NCBI GenBank assembly: GCA_004802705.1
Contig: SGPL01000321.1
Span: 1-39,387 of the forward strand
DNA: 39,387 nucleotides
Direction: 5' to 3'
From: Bondarzewia mesenterica
Lineage: Eukaryota; Basidiomycota; Agaricomycetes; Russulales; Bondarzewiaceae
This document shows, piece by piece, positions 19,074 to 29,699 of this stretch. The notes beneath the pieces are model-generated. The model was not told the DNA's origin and did not search any database. It was given only the letters and a program-made list of their open reading frames with translations. Each line of letters opens with the position of its first letter. The first letter of the stretch is position 1. The position numbers and the translations under genes were made by a program.

Positions 19074-21214
19074 TCAAGAAGAAATTCTCCAAAAAACCAC
19101 GCTGTTCCCGTGCCCGGCCACAGCCACCTGCTCAACCTCTACGTTCTTCTTCCATACTTTCCCCTTCGCATCCTTTACCTCCGCCGCCTTGGTCTTCATC
19201 AACATGAATCGGTTCCCGTCTGGCCGGCTGAGCGTGGCAGGTACGGCGATGCTCGTACGCTTGCCATTGCCGACCTGGTAATCGTAGTTTGAGCCCCACG
19301 CAAAGAGGTCCTGGCCTCCACCACCCGGTCCCGCTTGAGAGATGGTGTCGAGCGTGAGAAGGACGTGGCCATCGGGTGCGACCGAAAGTGATCGAGGGGT
19401 AATGGGTTGGAGGTTGTTCGTCTTCTCCGAGACTGGCCAGTCAAGTAGCACCTTCAGGTTACACGCATGGCAAGAGAGAACTCGGGAAGGGAAACATACA
19501 TTCGAGGAGGCCGCTCACGCTCTTCGTTCTAGAGGGAACTCCCTGAGCGCTACTGAACAAAGCGTTCCCGAGCCCGCCATACTGGCCGTTCCCGCACGAA
19601 AGCAAATCAACACTCCGAATGCTCGACCCGTCGATCCGTTCGACAGTGAAGAACGCCAAGTCGCCACCTGCCCGCATATCCACACATTTTGTCATTGTCC
19701 CGCCCGGAGTAGATCTCCACAGCACGACCTCTGTCGGGACGGAAATCGTGTCAAGCACGACATTGCCTCCCAGACCTATTTGCCTGTGGGTGGATACATG
19801 AGCATTGACGCCCCGATAAACATCGAAGTTTGACTGGACATACCCATGCTCGTTCGCGCCCCAACCAAGCACGCGGCCTGTATCCGTCCTCACGTAGCTG
19901 CTCCGGCCACCAGCTGCGATCTGATTGACTTTCACACTTTTCATGGAAGGGATCTCAAACAGCCGGTCACAAAACCTGATATTTTTGTCATCCACCCCGG
20001 CCAAGTCTTCGGATGTATGCGGAGAATTACTGTTCGACGGAGGCGATGAGAGCAAGGATAAACGCGAGAATCGCGACCCTTGTCCAAGTGGATCCGTGAC
20101 GGCTTTCGGAGTGAGCTCAACGTGGATTCGTGAAGAAGGCGTGTGGACAGCAACATAAGGGTTGGGAATGTCGAACTTTCGGAAACCGAGCTGGCCGTGG
20201 GTGTTGGCGCTTTTGGTGATTGGATGAGCAAACGTACGACCCGATGATGTGAGGGCAAGCAAGTGATCACGACCCGCAGCTATCGATACGAACCTGTAAA
20301 GGGGTCAAGACGAGGTGAACCGTAAGAGCAGCGGGGAATTCACTTCTCTCCCCAAGCCAGTGCGTGCGCGGGAACAATTTCAGCGAAATCTATGTTCCCA
20401 TCTTCACCCCATAGCCAGCCCGTTCCCCACCATGGAGAACTTGAGGGGCTCGGCACACCTGAGGGCAGGCCCTGCCGTTCTGCCTGCGCGGACAGCACAT
20501 ATATCTTGCCTGATGCTGACAATGCAAAAACACGCGATCCTGTCACTTGAAGACGCGTAATATTCTGTTAGCAATAAATACGTTCAATTTGGTGAGCATA
20601 TAACGGGACGGCCTAGAGGCGTATATACTTTTCCACTTAAAGTCAATGCTGGCCCCCTATTCTTCGTGTCGGAGGCTGACGACGGCGACCCGAAAAAGCC
20701 GTCACCCCATTGATACACATCACCCCGAGCATCAACGCAGGCGGCATGATTGGAGTGCAGCGCTAAATCACGCAGTGCAGCACCCTCCAGCAAAGACACG
20801 GCTTCTGGTGTGTGAATTGAATCAATTGTACTGTCTGAGGATATGACATGCGACCTGTCAAGAGTGCATATATCAGCATACAACGCGATTCCGCCAACCA
20901 TCATTTTTAGATACGCACTTGTTGGATCCCCAAACCACTAGTCTGAGCTTCCCATCAGCCTGTTCCACTTTGGGGATGATGGGGAGCTCCTGGAACGCTT
21001 TCTGTTTGTCTGCAAACTCAGTGGTCGTATACGCATCATTGTGAATCGTTGGGCGTGAAAGTTGGGTGCCAGCAACTGCTGCAGAGATGAAGACGAGTGT
21101 GCCTCCAAATATATAGGCCGGTGAACGTTGGGACCTAGACCCAGACTCGGAAGCTTGGGAATACAGTCTGCGCAGCGAACGTGACGTTGCAGAATTTCCT
21201 ACCCGTCTGAACAT
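19074..21214 (-). CDS. FMP25: Mitochondrial RCC1-like protein, Fmp25 homologue
   Basis: Model complement(join(19074..19432, 19500..20293, 20344..20564, 20629..20854, 20919..21214)) gives 631 residues in phase; introns are 67, 50, 64 and 64 bases. The N-terminus MFRRVGNSATSRSLRRLYSQ is Arg/Ser-rich like a mitochondrial presequence, followed by a single membrane segment (YIFGGTLVFISAAVAG). RCC1-type repeats follow: KLRLVVWGSNK, CVDARGDVYQWGDG, SIAAGRDHLLALTSSGRTF, QIAAGGRSSYVRTDTGRVLGW and GGQDLFAWGSNYDYQVGNG. Yeast Fmp25 is an inner-membrane protein needed for cytochrome bc1 (complex III) assembly; the same role is inferred here. The acceptor of the last intron was set at 19433 because the nearer AG breaks the frame. 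The gene is divergent from SIP5 with a 518-base spacer. Confidence 0.85.
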
Positions 21215-21732
21215 AATACGAAGTTGACGAGAAGGATTGAAGGTGGTGTTGAAGAAACAAGTCGGAGGGCACAGGAGGGTTGAAAGCGGGTGATATCATT
21301 GGCTGAGGTCACACTCGCCGCGGAACCAACTGCGAAAAATCCTTTTTATTCTCGGGCGCTGCGCTGAGTAGAAATGAATTATGACGATCACTTCTGGTCG
21401 ACGAAAAGTACTGTGCACAATCCACCCGGAGACAATAAATCCATGCGGAGGAGAATCCAAACTGCAGGGGGGAGGAACCTGAAGTAACACGGATGTACTA
21501 CAAACTTGTAGTCCGACTTACGCTCGCGCAGTAAACGTTCACTAGTGTTCTGTAGTGACCCTTACTTGACCACTAGAATCCATGACTGCGCAGCCACGGG
21601 GGCCCGAGGCCTGAGGCCAAACAAGGCATACACAAAAGGGGCGCTTTCAGCTCATCCTCATTCGCTCATACTCCGGCGGTGCTCGCCGTCGACTAGGACG
21701 TTCCTTCACCCCGCATCCACTAGAAGACAACC
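21215..21732. promoter_or_regulatory. Divergent promoter region between FMP25 and SIP5
   Basis: 518 bases separate the two ATGs. No clear TATA box on either side. There are C/T-rich stretches ahead of the SIP5 start (GCGGTGCTCGCCGTCG, CCTTCACCCCGCATCC). Nothing else recognised. Confidence 0.4.
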
Positions 21733-23878
21733 ATGGGCAACAGTGCCTCCTCATCTGGGCGCATCGCGCAAGACGACACCGTAGATTTCGGTTTCTTGTA
21801 CCCACAGGGTGTTTACTCCGGACCCAGGGAATGGAACGAGGCTATCGTCGGCCAACTCATTTGTGAACGCAAGCTCGCCCCCTTCTACCGCCCACTCGAA
21901 GACTATGACCCGTCCTGGGATGACGAGCAAATTCTTGCCGCACGCAAGGAACCTCCTCCGCCCGATTCGGGTCAGTCCGAATCACTCACGCGCAGCGACA
22001 CGGTTTCGTCGAAGCTTGGGCACCACAAGCGCCCCAGCACGGCAAAGGAGGTGCCACGTTCAGTCGAGGCTGCGATTTACAGGAACGCTGCTGAATGTCC
22101 AATATGCTTCCTAGTACGTACGCCCGTGTCTGACTCGCTCATCTTGCTTTCGTTTCTACCCCATTACGTCACACGATGCTCCGTTGACCCCACTTATTTG
22201 CTCTATGTTCTCTAGTACTACCCAGCCAATATCAACCACTCGCGGTGCTGCGACCAGGCTATTTGCACAGAGTGTTTTGTACAAATTAAGCGCTCTGAGC
22301 CTACTGTCACGCGCCTTGTCTCAGACCCAGCATGCTGCCCCTACTGTGTACAGGAGCATTTTGGTGTGGTCTACACGCCCCCTTCATGGCGTGCAGGAAT
22401 TGGCAGTGAGGGATCGGTCAGTCCGTATACACACGATCATTAATGTTGTGCTTCTGACTGACCCGCTTCTTTCTCACACCGTCATCTACTCAACGACGTC
22501 AATTGCTCTCTTACATCACCATTTGATATCTCGCAGCCCCAATCGTCATGGCCTGATTCCCCCAAAGAGTCTGAAGCCTCATTACAATCTGCCACGGCAA
22601 ATCCAGGAAAACAGAAGCGCCGAAAGAGTTTTGGCCACGATAGCGCCGAAGTGGTCGCAACAGGTCTGTTCTGGTGCCCAGATATACCTCCTTGTCCCCA
22701 TTTTTCATATCTCATGCTGCGTGCTCGCCTTCAAATTTTATAGACCAAATTCGTCCTGACTGGGAAACTAAGCTTGCCGCAGTACGCGCTGCCGCCGCTC
22801 GGCGCGCTAATCGTCGGATTATCATGAGGCAAGTTGGCGATCGTTTAATCCCTGTTGGCGTCAGCAGCGGCCGTGTACATGCATTGCCGACTGAAATGGG
22901 CGAGGGTGGTGGTAGCGGTAGACGATCACGAAGACGGGGGCAGAACCCGGAGCTGAATCAATTACTTGGTCATATGAGTTTGGGCGGACAGGACTTGGAA
23001 GAGGTGCGTCACCTTTGGCGCTCGCAGATGAGATGCTCATGAATCATATTCTTCAGTTGATGGTCATGGAGGCGATGCGGCTTTCACTACTCGAGCACGA
23101 GGAGCAGCAACGCCGAGAAGCAGCAGAACAGGCGGCTAATGGCGGCGAAGGTGACAGCAATCAACACCCTAGTGATGAGTCTAGTGCGCCAGCGAGCGAG
23201 GCGCCCGCATCTTCCGGCACACTCTCCGCAAATACTACTTCGAGCCCATCGTCAACGTCCGTCTCACCTTCGGTTGAGCCTCGTTCTCCTGTTCCCCCTT
23301 CTCCGTCTACCGCCGCCCCGACCAGTAATGGTACCGCCGTTGCTCACCAAAGCCCTTCCGTTCCTCCCTCACCTTCCTCGCACACGTCGGAGACGGCTGT
23401 TAATGCGAGCAACACGGGTGGAAGCAATTCAGACACGGACTGGCGTCGCCGGGAGCATCTGCCGCCTTTGCCCAGGCTGGAACCGCTTATTCCTGATAAC
23501 ATCAGGATGGCGTCGCCGAAGGCCTCTGTCGGCGCCTATAGAGGAGGGCAGAGGCGGGTGGGGAGGGGGTTAATGGCGCCGATGTTAGCACAGACGGGAG
23601 TCCTGATGGTTTCTCGGGCCCGACAGTTCATACTACACAGAATGGAGGTCTCGAGGAAGGACAAACGTCGTTTTAACCATGCGGATTCATTGCGGTTTGA
23701 GGCGGCTGGTTGTATGGATTGGCGTCCGGGGATGGTGGAGTGTCCTTGGACTGATTCGGTTGGGCAGCCCATATGTAGACGATGTGGTGGGACACTGGGC
23801 ATACCATACATCCAATGTCTCGGTGGGTCGTGCGGAATCAAACGTAGTATCTCTTCCTCTCTACACTGTCTTATTTAA
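21733..23878 (+). CDS. SIP5: Sip5-like zinc-finger protein (Snf1-interacting)
   Basis: Exons 21733-22113, 22216-22416, 22537-22663, 22744-23003 and 23057-23878 join in phase (596 residues if the last exon reads through). MGNSASS at the start is a potential N-myristoylation site. Signature: ECPICFL at 121-127 continues across the intron into [19 protein letters not shown] and [10 protein letters not shown], then CCPYC, a RING-like Cys cluster typical of Sip5. Later come [19 protein letters not shown] and [19 protein letters not shown]. Yeast Sip5 binds the Snf1 kinase and the Reg1/Glc7 phosphatase; that role is inferred. The region after residue 330 is Ser/Pro-rich linker. The extreme C-terminus is doubtful: from about 23520 the read-through frame becomes Arg/Trp-rich and un-Sip5-like, so another intron and a stop near 23676 in a second frame are possible. 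Confidence 0.8.
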
Positions 23879-24252
23879 CGTTTTTCTTTCTCCTCATCAA
23901 TGAGTTCTTCGTGCTACCCATGCATGAACTTGATGCATATGGTAGCCGTTCACGCCCTATTCCTAGTCTCTGATGAGATTTGTATCTAGCAACATCCATT
24001 CCTGTTTTCCTGTTTTCTCGTTCTGTGTCTATTCATTTTCATCTCTCCTCTTATTCATGTAAGTCATCTCGTGATATGTAGCTTAATACACTAGATCTCA
24101 ACCTGCCGGGTCGGCCATTCAAGCTGGTCAGTGCACCTCGTTCTTGCACATAAATTCGAATTGGCGTGTCGAGTTTCCGGTGGTGTGACACCCGCTGCGC
24201 GAACAAAATGCAAAGTTGCTTCTACTTCCCAGCAAGATAATCTTTTATAATT
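23879..24252. other. Intergenic between SIP5 and U6
   Basis: T/C-rich 3' flank of SIP5, then the presumed upstream promoter of the U6 gene. TTTTATAA at 24243-24250 sits immediately before the RNA 5' end. No further gene seen. Confidence 0.5.
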
Positions 24253-24276
24253 GTCCCCTTCGGGGTGACATACGAA

Positions 24277-24307
<31 letters not shown>

Positions 24308-24372
24308 GGCCCCTGCACAAGGATGACACGCTTTCCCAGAGTGGTAGACCTACGGGTCTCAATATTTATTTT
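24253..24372 (+). ncRNA. U6 spliceosomal snRNA
   Basis: U6 is the catalytic snRNA of the spliceosome, normally made by RNA polymerase III. The 5' stem-loop GTCCCCTTCGGGG (24253-24265) is followed by the near-invariant core: AATTGGAACGATACAGAGA, with the ACAGAGA box that pairs with the 5' splice site, then AGATTAGCATGGCCCC, TGCACAAGGATGACACGC and the internal stem-loop. The core matches canonical U6 with one or two changes. The 3' tail differs from the plant/animal form and holds a perfect hairpin AGACC-TACG-GGTCT (24347-24360) before AATATTTATTTT; a T run at 24369-24372 is a plausible pol III stop. The exact 3' end is uncertain by about 10 bases. No intron is apparent. Confidence 0.95.
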
Positions 24373-24436
24373 GTTTCTGCTTTTTGTTTTTGATCCTGAA
24401 CGCAGAGGGACCGTCAGAACGGAGGATAAAAGTCGT

Positions 24437-24480
24437 TAGTCTCCTTTGCAGACCTCACACAGAAGACAGTCGTTCTGTGC
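24437..24480 (+). repeat. Short remnant of the tandem family's first exon
   Basis: AGAAGACAGTCGTTCTGTG (19 bases) is identical to the first exons of copies 2 and 4 (5579-5597 and about 9894-9912). The preceding bases (AGTCTCCTTTGCAGACCTCAC) align loosely with AGTCTCTGTAGCAACCTACC there. It lies just downstream of U6, about 13 kb from the array, as an isolated fragment. Confidence 0.5.
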
Positions 24481-24644
24481 ATGAGAAAAATCGTTGAGTT
24501 TTGAACCGCGAGGACGATCCCTCTTCGCGGCGGTTTACTTATAATAGGGGTCGACAAAGCTGCACACGTTCTTAATACGAGGCTGGTGTCGTTTGCCGAT
24601 AATGTACTTATCAGAAGAACGGATACTACTATGGTAACCTAGGC

Positions 24645-25322
24645 CTACGTCATGATAATTTCAAGAAATACAAAATCGAAGCATTCATTTGTCCGACTTG
24701 ACGCATAGCGTTTCCAGTGGCCCTCGTCTTCCACCAATTCCTCCTTCAAAACGCTCCGGATCTGCACATCCTCCGCCGACTTCTTCTTACCTGCCGCAAC
24801 TCTGAACATGTCCCGTAAATTTGAATATCTGCCAACGGAGTGTGAATCCAAGACGTCGAGCTCGCCGTCCTCGATCGAGTCACTCGCGCAGCGCCAGATG
24901 CTTGTACCCAACGAACAAAAAGGGGCCTACCCTGTACTTTTTTCCGATGTCGATGTCATCAATGGGTTCGAGTGACGTCTTTTGCGACTCATTTGAGCGC
25001 TTTCTTGCGGGTGTTGTTGAAGCCCCATTTCGTGGCGAGCTTGAGTACGGACTCCCATCCTATGCGGTCCATAGAGATCGGCAACGGGCTGATCCTGCAT
25101 GAAATAGAGATGCATTCAGTACACATGCTCATCTGCGGAAAGCAAAATACGGAAGCGAGGAAAACGTACAATGGGTACATGGCCTTCAAAAAACATTTCA
25201 AAATCGAATACGGTTACATGGTCCGGAAGAGGCAGTGGACACCTGTCGCATGATCCCTTGACGATACCAAACTTCGTCGGGGGACGGCGGACTAATTTGT
25301 GAAACTTTGCCTGCGGATCCAT
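24645..25322 (-). pseudogene. BTB/POZ-domain protein with apparent frameshifts
   Basis: Minus-strand pieces, in order: FHKLVRRPPTKFGIVKGSCD then RCPLPLPDHVTVFDFEMF (from ATG 25322); KAMYPL; after an intron ISPLPISMDRIGWESVLKL then ATKWGFNNTRKKAL; LEPIDDIDIGKKYRVGPFLF then VGYKHLALRE; and ELDVLDSHSVGRYSNLRDMF. Together these follow fungal BTB proteins (xxFExxLxVxYP...WxSVLKLATKWxFxxxRKxAI...PIxxIxxGxKYRV...), which usually act as substrate adaptors or transcriptional cofactors. The pieces lie in different frames: one base too many at the run 25188-25193, one near CTCAAATGAG (about 24994-25002), and one at GCGAGTGACTCG (about 24885). The typical N-terminal BTB part was not found. The frameshifts could be real decay or sequencing errors, since the neighbouring DNA is full of Ns. 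Confidence 0.6.
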
Positions 25323-25339
25323 GAAAGCTTGCTTAGGGA

Positions 25340-25960
25340 TTTTAGAGAGCCACCGCCCTACCTATATGATGGGCCATCAGATATATCAGGGTAGTCAGTA
25401 AATATCCCATTGATACCAGACAATGCATGATGACTTGCCAGAAAGACGACGCTGTGGAGATAGTGTGAATTGTGTTGTTCATACTCCGATTCATCATCCC
25501 GCTCCGTGCCAATCTCGACGCTCGCGTATTTCGTCTCCGGATTGACTCCCTCATCGACATATTCCGGGACGGCAGTTATCGTAGCCTCGGCTGTCTTTAC
25601 GGCGTTTCTTTTTCAGTTGTCCGGATCCGACGTCAACACGATTCGGACTGGATCATGGGCGCGCGCCTCGCCCTGACCGTCAAAAACAACTGCTTGACCC
25701 ACATCAAACTTACGATGCTGACGGAGACCAGCGCATCCCAGAGAATGGAGGCGTGGCACGTTTTGCGATTGCCCTCCGTGGAGTCGCTTGTGGGTCAAGT
25801 CTGTGGCGACGCGCGATGGCGAGACCGTCGAAAGGCGGAACCAAGTCGGCCTCGGAGACAGGGACGAGAATCGCAAGCTGTTCTTTTTTTTTTCATACGA
25901 GGGCAACTCCCCCAATTATATGCACATGAAACGAAATGCATTGAAAAAAGAAAATAGCGA
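25340..25960 (-). other. Coding-like stretch, unassigned
   Basis: A minus-strand frame is open for most of 25915-25370 with one TGA near 25610. It includes PEYVDEGVNPETKYASVEIG then TERDDESEYEQHN, and, in another frame, a membrane-like stretch SSFWQVIMHCLVSMGYLLTT then LIYL. This suggests the C-terminal exons of a membrane protein lying between Cbp4 and the BTB gene, but I cannot name it or fix its exons. Confidence 0.25.
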
Positions 25961-25983
25961 GGGGAGATCCGGGTCCCATCACA

Positions 25984-26767
25984 TCATTTAAGGCTGAGTA
26001 CGTAGATGTGCACTCGCTTTCCTTTTTTTTTTTTCAACGCGAGTCTCGCGAGTCCGCCCAGAGGGGTTTCCGCNGAGTCGGGATCCTCCAACTGTGAAAC
26101 AAAAAAAAAAAAAAATGACGGGAAATGCGTGAGTTGCATGATGGAGTCGCTTTTTGAAACGACGCGACGAGCGATGACATGACCACCGGCACCGCGGCCT
26201 TATCGTCGTCGCCGTCGGAATGACGGTTCTCACTGACCTGGGCTGTTTCCTGACGCTGGGTGTCCCGCTCCAGAGCCAACCTCGCGTTTCGGTTCGCGTC
26301 GACTTTGCGTCTCAAGTCCGGAGACATGGCCTGCGGGAGGGGGAAAACGGGCAAGTGAGGTCCGAACGTGTGACGGAAAGACAACGGAAAGTGTCGTAGG
26401 TGGAAGGGGNTTTTTTTTGGGATGCACTCCNCGCTCGGAATTCACGGGGGAACATGCGNGGTCAANAGACTCACATTGTAGGTTTGTTCCGGGGTAGGTA
26501 CCGTTGCTGCATACCGGCGAAACAAAGAGACTTGAGTATTGGGTGTGGCATGAGCAGAGCGGNCTGTACTCACTTCGCAGCAANACGTAGCCCAGGCCCA
26601 TTACTATCACCAAATCACGAATGGATTGACAGCCNTTCCGTTCGTGTGTCATTCGTTGTAAAGAGCGATNGATTACCACGATGTCAAGANANCGTCAGGA
26701 AGAACAAGGGCTGCGTACTTCCGACGGTGACCGCCGTGAGCTGGAACCAAGGCATTCTTCCAGACAT
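25984..26767 (-). CDS. CBP4: Cbp4-like cytochrome bc1 complex assembly factor
   Basis: Model complement(join(25984..26091, 26238..26330, 26475..26506, 26574..26603, 26719..26767)) closes to 103 residues; all introns are GT-AG (146, 144, 67 and 115 bases), and two exons are only 32 and 30 bases. Seen: MPWFQLTAVTVG spliced to IMGLGYVLLR, one membrane helix, then TVPTPEQTYN spliced to AMSPDLRRKVDANRNARLAL, the Cbp4 signature. Yeast Cbp4 is an inner-membrane chaperone that works with Cbp3-Cbp6 on newly made cytochrome b in complex III assembly; the same role is inferred. Bases 26077 (inside exon 5) and 26583 (inside exon 2, in the GTN Val codon) are N. The last exon ends in a lysine run from an A12 tract, so the C-terminus is the weakest part. 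The in-frame ATG at 26755 is an alternative start. Confidence 0.8.
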
Positions 26768-29160
26768 GATTGCNCTTTNTCGTTGGTGTACTTGAAGAGA
26801 TTCGCCTCGAGGAAGAGTGGACTGTGAGTATAGGAGCTGGCACAGTTGGAGGTGTTGAGGTCAGAGCGACGACGGGCGCTCTTGGTTCCTGGANCACGGC
26901 TCANCTCGCGGCGCTTGCCGCCGTGCATGAAAAAGGCATTGGGAGACCCNTCAAGTGGAACCACCACGTCNANGTCGCNAGCNNTNCAGGANCGNTGGNN
27001 GACGGGAGACCCATCTTGNTCTAGCGGCNTTGGNTTCTTGGTCGAATGCTTAAGCTGTTCTCTGTTGTGTATGCGTGCTTCTGGTATGCACGCCGACCCT
27101 TATCTGCACCCCTCTTTCCACCGATGGCCATCATATCATGAGACCTGTGCGTGTTCTTGTTCCATGCCTCTTGTATCTTAGACGCTACTTTTCGTTCCGC
27201 ACACCGTCCTTCGTTTTGCGCCTGGCCTGAGCTTCTCCTTCGGAAACNGTACCCGCCGGCTGCCCGCGCNTTCTCGGATAGTCCAATATCGTATCCANAC
27301 ATCGTTCTTNCTCCCCGCTATGAACACTGTCGCTTCTGAGATCTGAACGTTGAACGTAANATCAATCGAATTGCCTCTTCAAAACTCTCCGTTCGCAACT
27401 ATCTTCGTTTGCGCGTTCATACCACCATCCAGAGCGNTCCGCCGCACGCTTCCTCCAATCGCCGGGCTCAGACTACNTACTTATTGGGATAAGGGATTCC
27501 GGCCCANCACATGTACACTATAATCCGTCTTCTCCGACTTCGAGAATCCTCCCCACCAACGGTATCACCANCACCCTCAACCCTCCTTCTTCTCTTTCCG
27601 TCAGAATTTGATGAGTCGTNGTATCTGTCTTCCCTTCCGAGCCAAGCCTTGCTTATTTTCAGCTCTGCCTTTCTGTCCGGCCATCACAGCGTCCCGTGTG
27701 GAGNCTCCCCGCCCGGCCGCACGGGAGAAGAGAGAAGAGACAAGGGCTAGATGTTGAACCTGTGCGCCTCGCTCCATCGTTTCGATATGCACGCACATAG
27801 TCAAGTTACCGTCATTCCACANTCCACGATCCAGTGCACAGCTCGGTCGCAAGACGCTTGGCTNCGNCANTTGCAACATGCACAGCNNGCTGCCTTGAAG
27901 CGCGTCGCGCCTAGGGGTCTGAATCGTTCTCGGTCGGAAGTCCTGCTGACTACTATCAATTTCACGGGNACAGNGCAAAGGCGGAAGGGTGTTTCTGTTA
28001 GTTGCCATCATNCTANTANGCAAGCCTCATCAGCCTCGNGTTCCNCCCCNCCTTCTGGTAAGCACGCATGTATGCACGTAGTNGNGTTCCATTCGATTTT
28101 GAGCGTATGNGCATCGNGATGCCATCCCGGTTGATGTTTTCGATGGACGGACAGCNTTNGGACCTCACGCGCCATGCCGGAANCNCAATTTCANGTGGAC
28201 GCNNATGTGGATGACCCTCTCGCNCGCGTGCACGATACNACTCANNGTATATGCATNGAATGGTCAAGCTCAAGAANGCTCNTGACAACTNCCCAGCTTG
28301 GTTCCAAACTTCTGTCAACNTNGCCGNNACACCCGAGGTGAAACNGCCTTGAAGAAAAAGAATAATCATGGTCCACATCAAATGCCGTTNGTCTCATCCT
28401 CNTAGCTTTCAAAATTTNATGTCNGGTCCAGCCCCTGCGTGCACATCCAATACATTCAAGTTGTCAAAAAANNNNNTTCGTNCTCGCTCTTNGACGCNGC
28501 CTCGAANTNNTGTTCGCCCCGGCGACCGGGGGTATGCGATCGTCCTCCTCTGACAAGTNAGTCGAACGAAGTGGTTNCATTACTTATNNGAGATCCTTCC
28601 ATTGTCTGAATCGANGTCAGTTGGTCGGTCGGTCGTTGAGTAGGTCTCGCAGATCTCTCATGTCTTTACCATCGATGCCGAGGCGGGAGGGTAGCTGACC
28701 GCTGTAACATGCATTTCCTGTTCCCGGTAGGGGATAGGTTCTTGGAAACATGCCATCCGTGACTGACGTTACATCACTTGCTCTGTGCTTTGCCGTAGCC
28801 TACGTCGCAGACCGCTCAGTCAATGGTGTCCGCGTTGGCGGTTTCTCGCCATGTTGACGATTGACCGGGATGGCCGACACTCTTTCTGTACAAACTTTGC
28901 ATCTGTTTGGCGCTCTCTTTACAATGCATCATGATATAAGATGATATGATGATATACCGCAGTGTGATGCGAAATGGGTTTGGAAGAGCCGGGGGGGATG
29001 GTGCTTTTGGCCGTGCACACTGCACTTGCTGTGCACTCTACACTCTACATTTCTACGAACAAAACGCGAGCGTGAAGCTTACCACCGGGTATCACGAGTG
29101 CGAAGGTTGGAGGAATTCCCTCGTCAGCCTTTGGGAGACTATCACGGAGTGAAGGTCGTG
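26768..29160. other. N-containing low-quality region, no gene assigned
   Basis: Single and clustered ambiguous bases run from 26074 to about 28616. Plus-strand frames near 27750-28130 (AALKRVAPRGLNRSRSEV then LLTTINFT) and 26770-27020 (a Val/Gly-rich frame) could be parts of genes, but the Ns and missing splice evidence prevent a call. From 28620 to 29160 the sequence is clean and I see nothing recognisable. Confidence 0.4.
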
Positions 29161-29202
29161 ATGGAGACTGGGCGCGAAGCTTTAAATTTAAAGGCGGGAA
29201 GG

Positions 29203-29280
29203 AAACGTCTTTTGTGATGGAACGTCTTTTGTGACGAAAACGTCTTTTCTTTTGTGACCAAAAAAACGTCTTCTGTGACA
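29203..29280. repeat. Minisatellite array 1, about four units of AACGTCTTTTGTGACNA
   Basis: Units of roughly 18 bases starting (A)AACGTCTTTTGTGA, one with an inserted TTTTC and one with TTCTG. All frames of the minus strand read Lys/Arg/Val-rich repeats (VTKDV, SHKRR), a by-product of the 18-base period rather than evidence for a protein. Confidence 0.8.
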
Positions 29281-29442
29281 AGACACCGACCAAACTGAAA
29301 GACAAAATATGAACAAAAAAAAACTCTTCTATGTCTACAAGTTATTTGATATGCAGTGAGTAACACAAAAGCTTCACGAAGCAGTTCGTGCCCATCCAGC
29401 CCGACTGCTGAGACTGGGCGTGAAATTTTGAAGGCCGGAAGG

Positions 29443-29590
29443 AAACATCTTTTGTGACTAAAACGTCTTTTGTGACTAGAACGTCTTTTGTGACCAGAAC
29501 GTCTTTTTTGTGACAAGAACGTCTTTTTGTGACCAGAACGTCTTTTGTGACTAAAAACGTCTTCTGTGACAAACGTCTTCTCTGGTTCTC
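29443..29590. repeat. Minisatellite array 2, about eight units of the same 18-base repeat
   Basis: Successive units AAACGTCTTTTGTGACTA, GAACGTCTTTTGTGACCA and variants that differ mainly in the length of the T run (4-6) and the final two bases. It has about twice as many units as array 1, showing unit gain or loss after the larger duplication. Confidence 0.85.
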
Positions 29591-29699
29591 TAACGAGACA
29601 CCGACCAAACTCTGAAAGACAAGAAATTACAAGTTATTTTATATGCAGTGAGTAACAAAAGCTGAACGAAGCCCTTCGTGCCCGTCCAGCCCGACTGTT

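Larger units (their letters stand above)
29164..29699. repeat. Tandem duplication of about 250-290 bases carrying a minisatellite
   Basis: Unit 1 (about 29164-29409) and unit 2 (about 29410-29699) share the order: GAGACTGGGCG, a GGCGGGAAGGAAAC-type segment, an array of AACGTCTTTTGTGAC repeats, GACACCGACCAAACT, ACAAGTTATTT(G/T)(T)ATATGCAGTGAGTAAC, and a TTCGTGCCC-TCCAGCCCGACTG end. The flanking parts are clearly alike but carry small indels, so the duplication is not brand new. No open frame or RNA structure explains it. Confidence 0.8.

Noticed and set aside
23139..23573. Second plus-strand frame within SIP5
   Set aside because: Arg/Pro-rich shadow of the Ser/Pro-rich linker exon.
26770..27020. 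Plus-strand frame rich in Val/Gly (VGGVEVRATTGALGSW)
   Set aside because: Short, interrupted by several Ns, no splice support, and it lies in the 5' flank of Cbp4.
29142..29608. Lys/Arg/Val repeat proteins on the minus strand
   Set aside because: The frames are produced by the 18-base minisatellite, whose period is a multiple of three, and have no other protein features.
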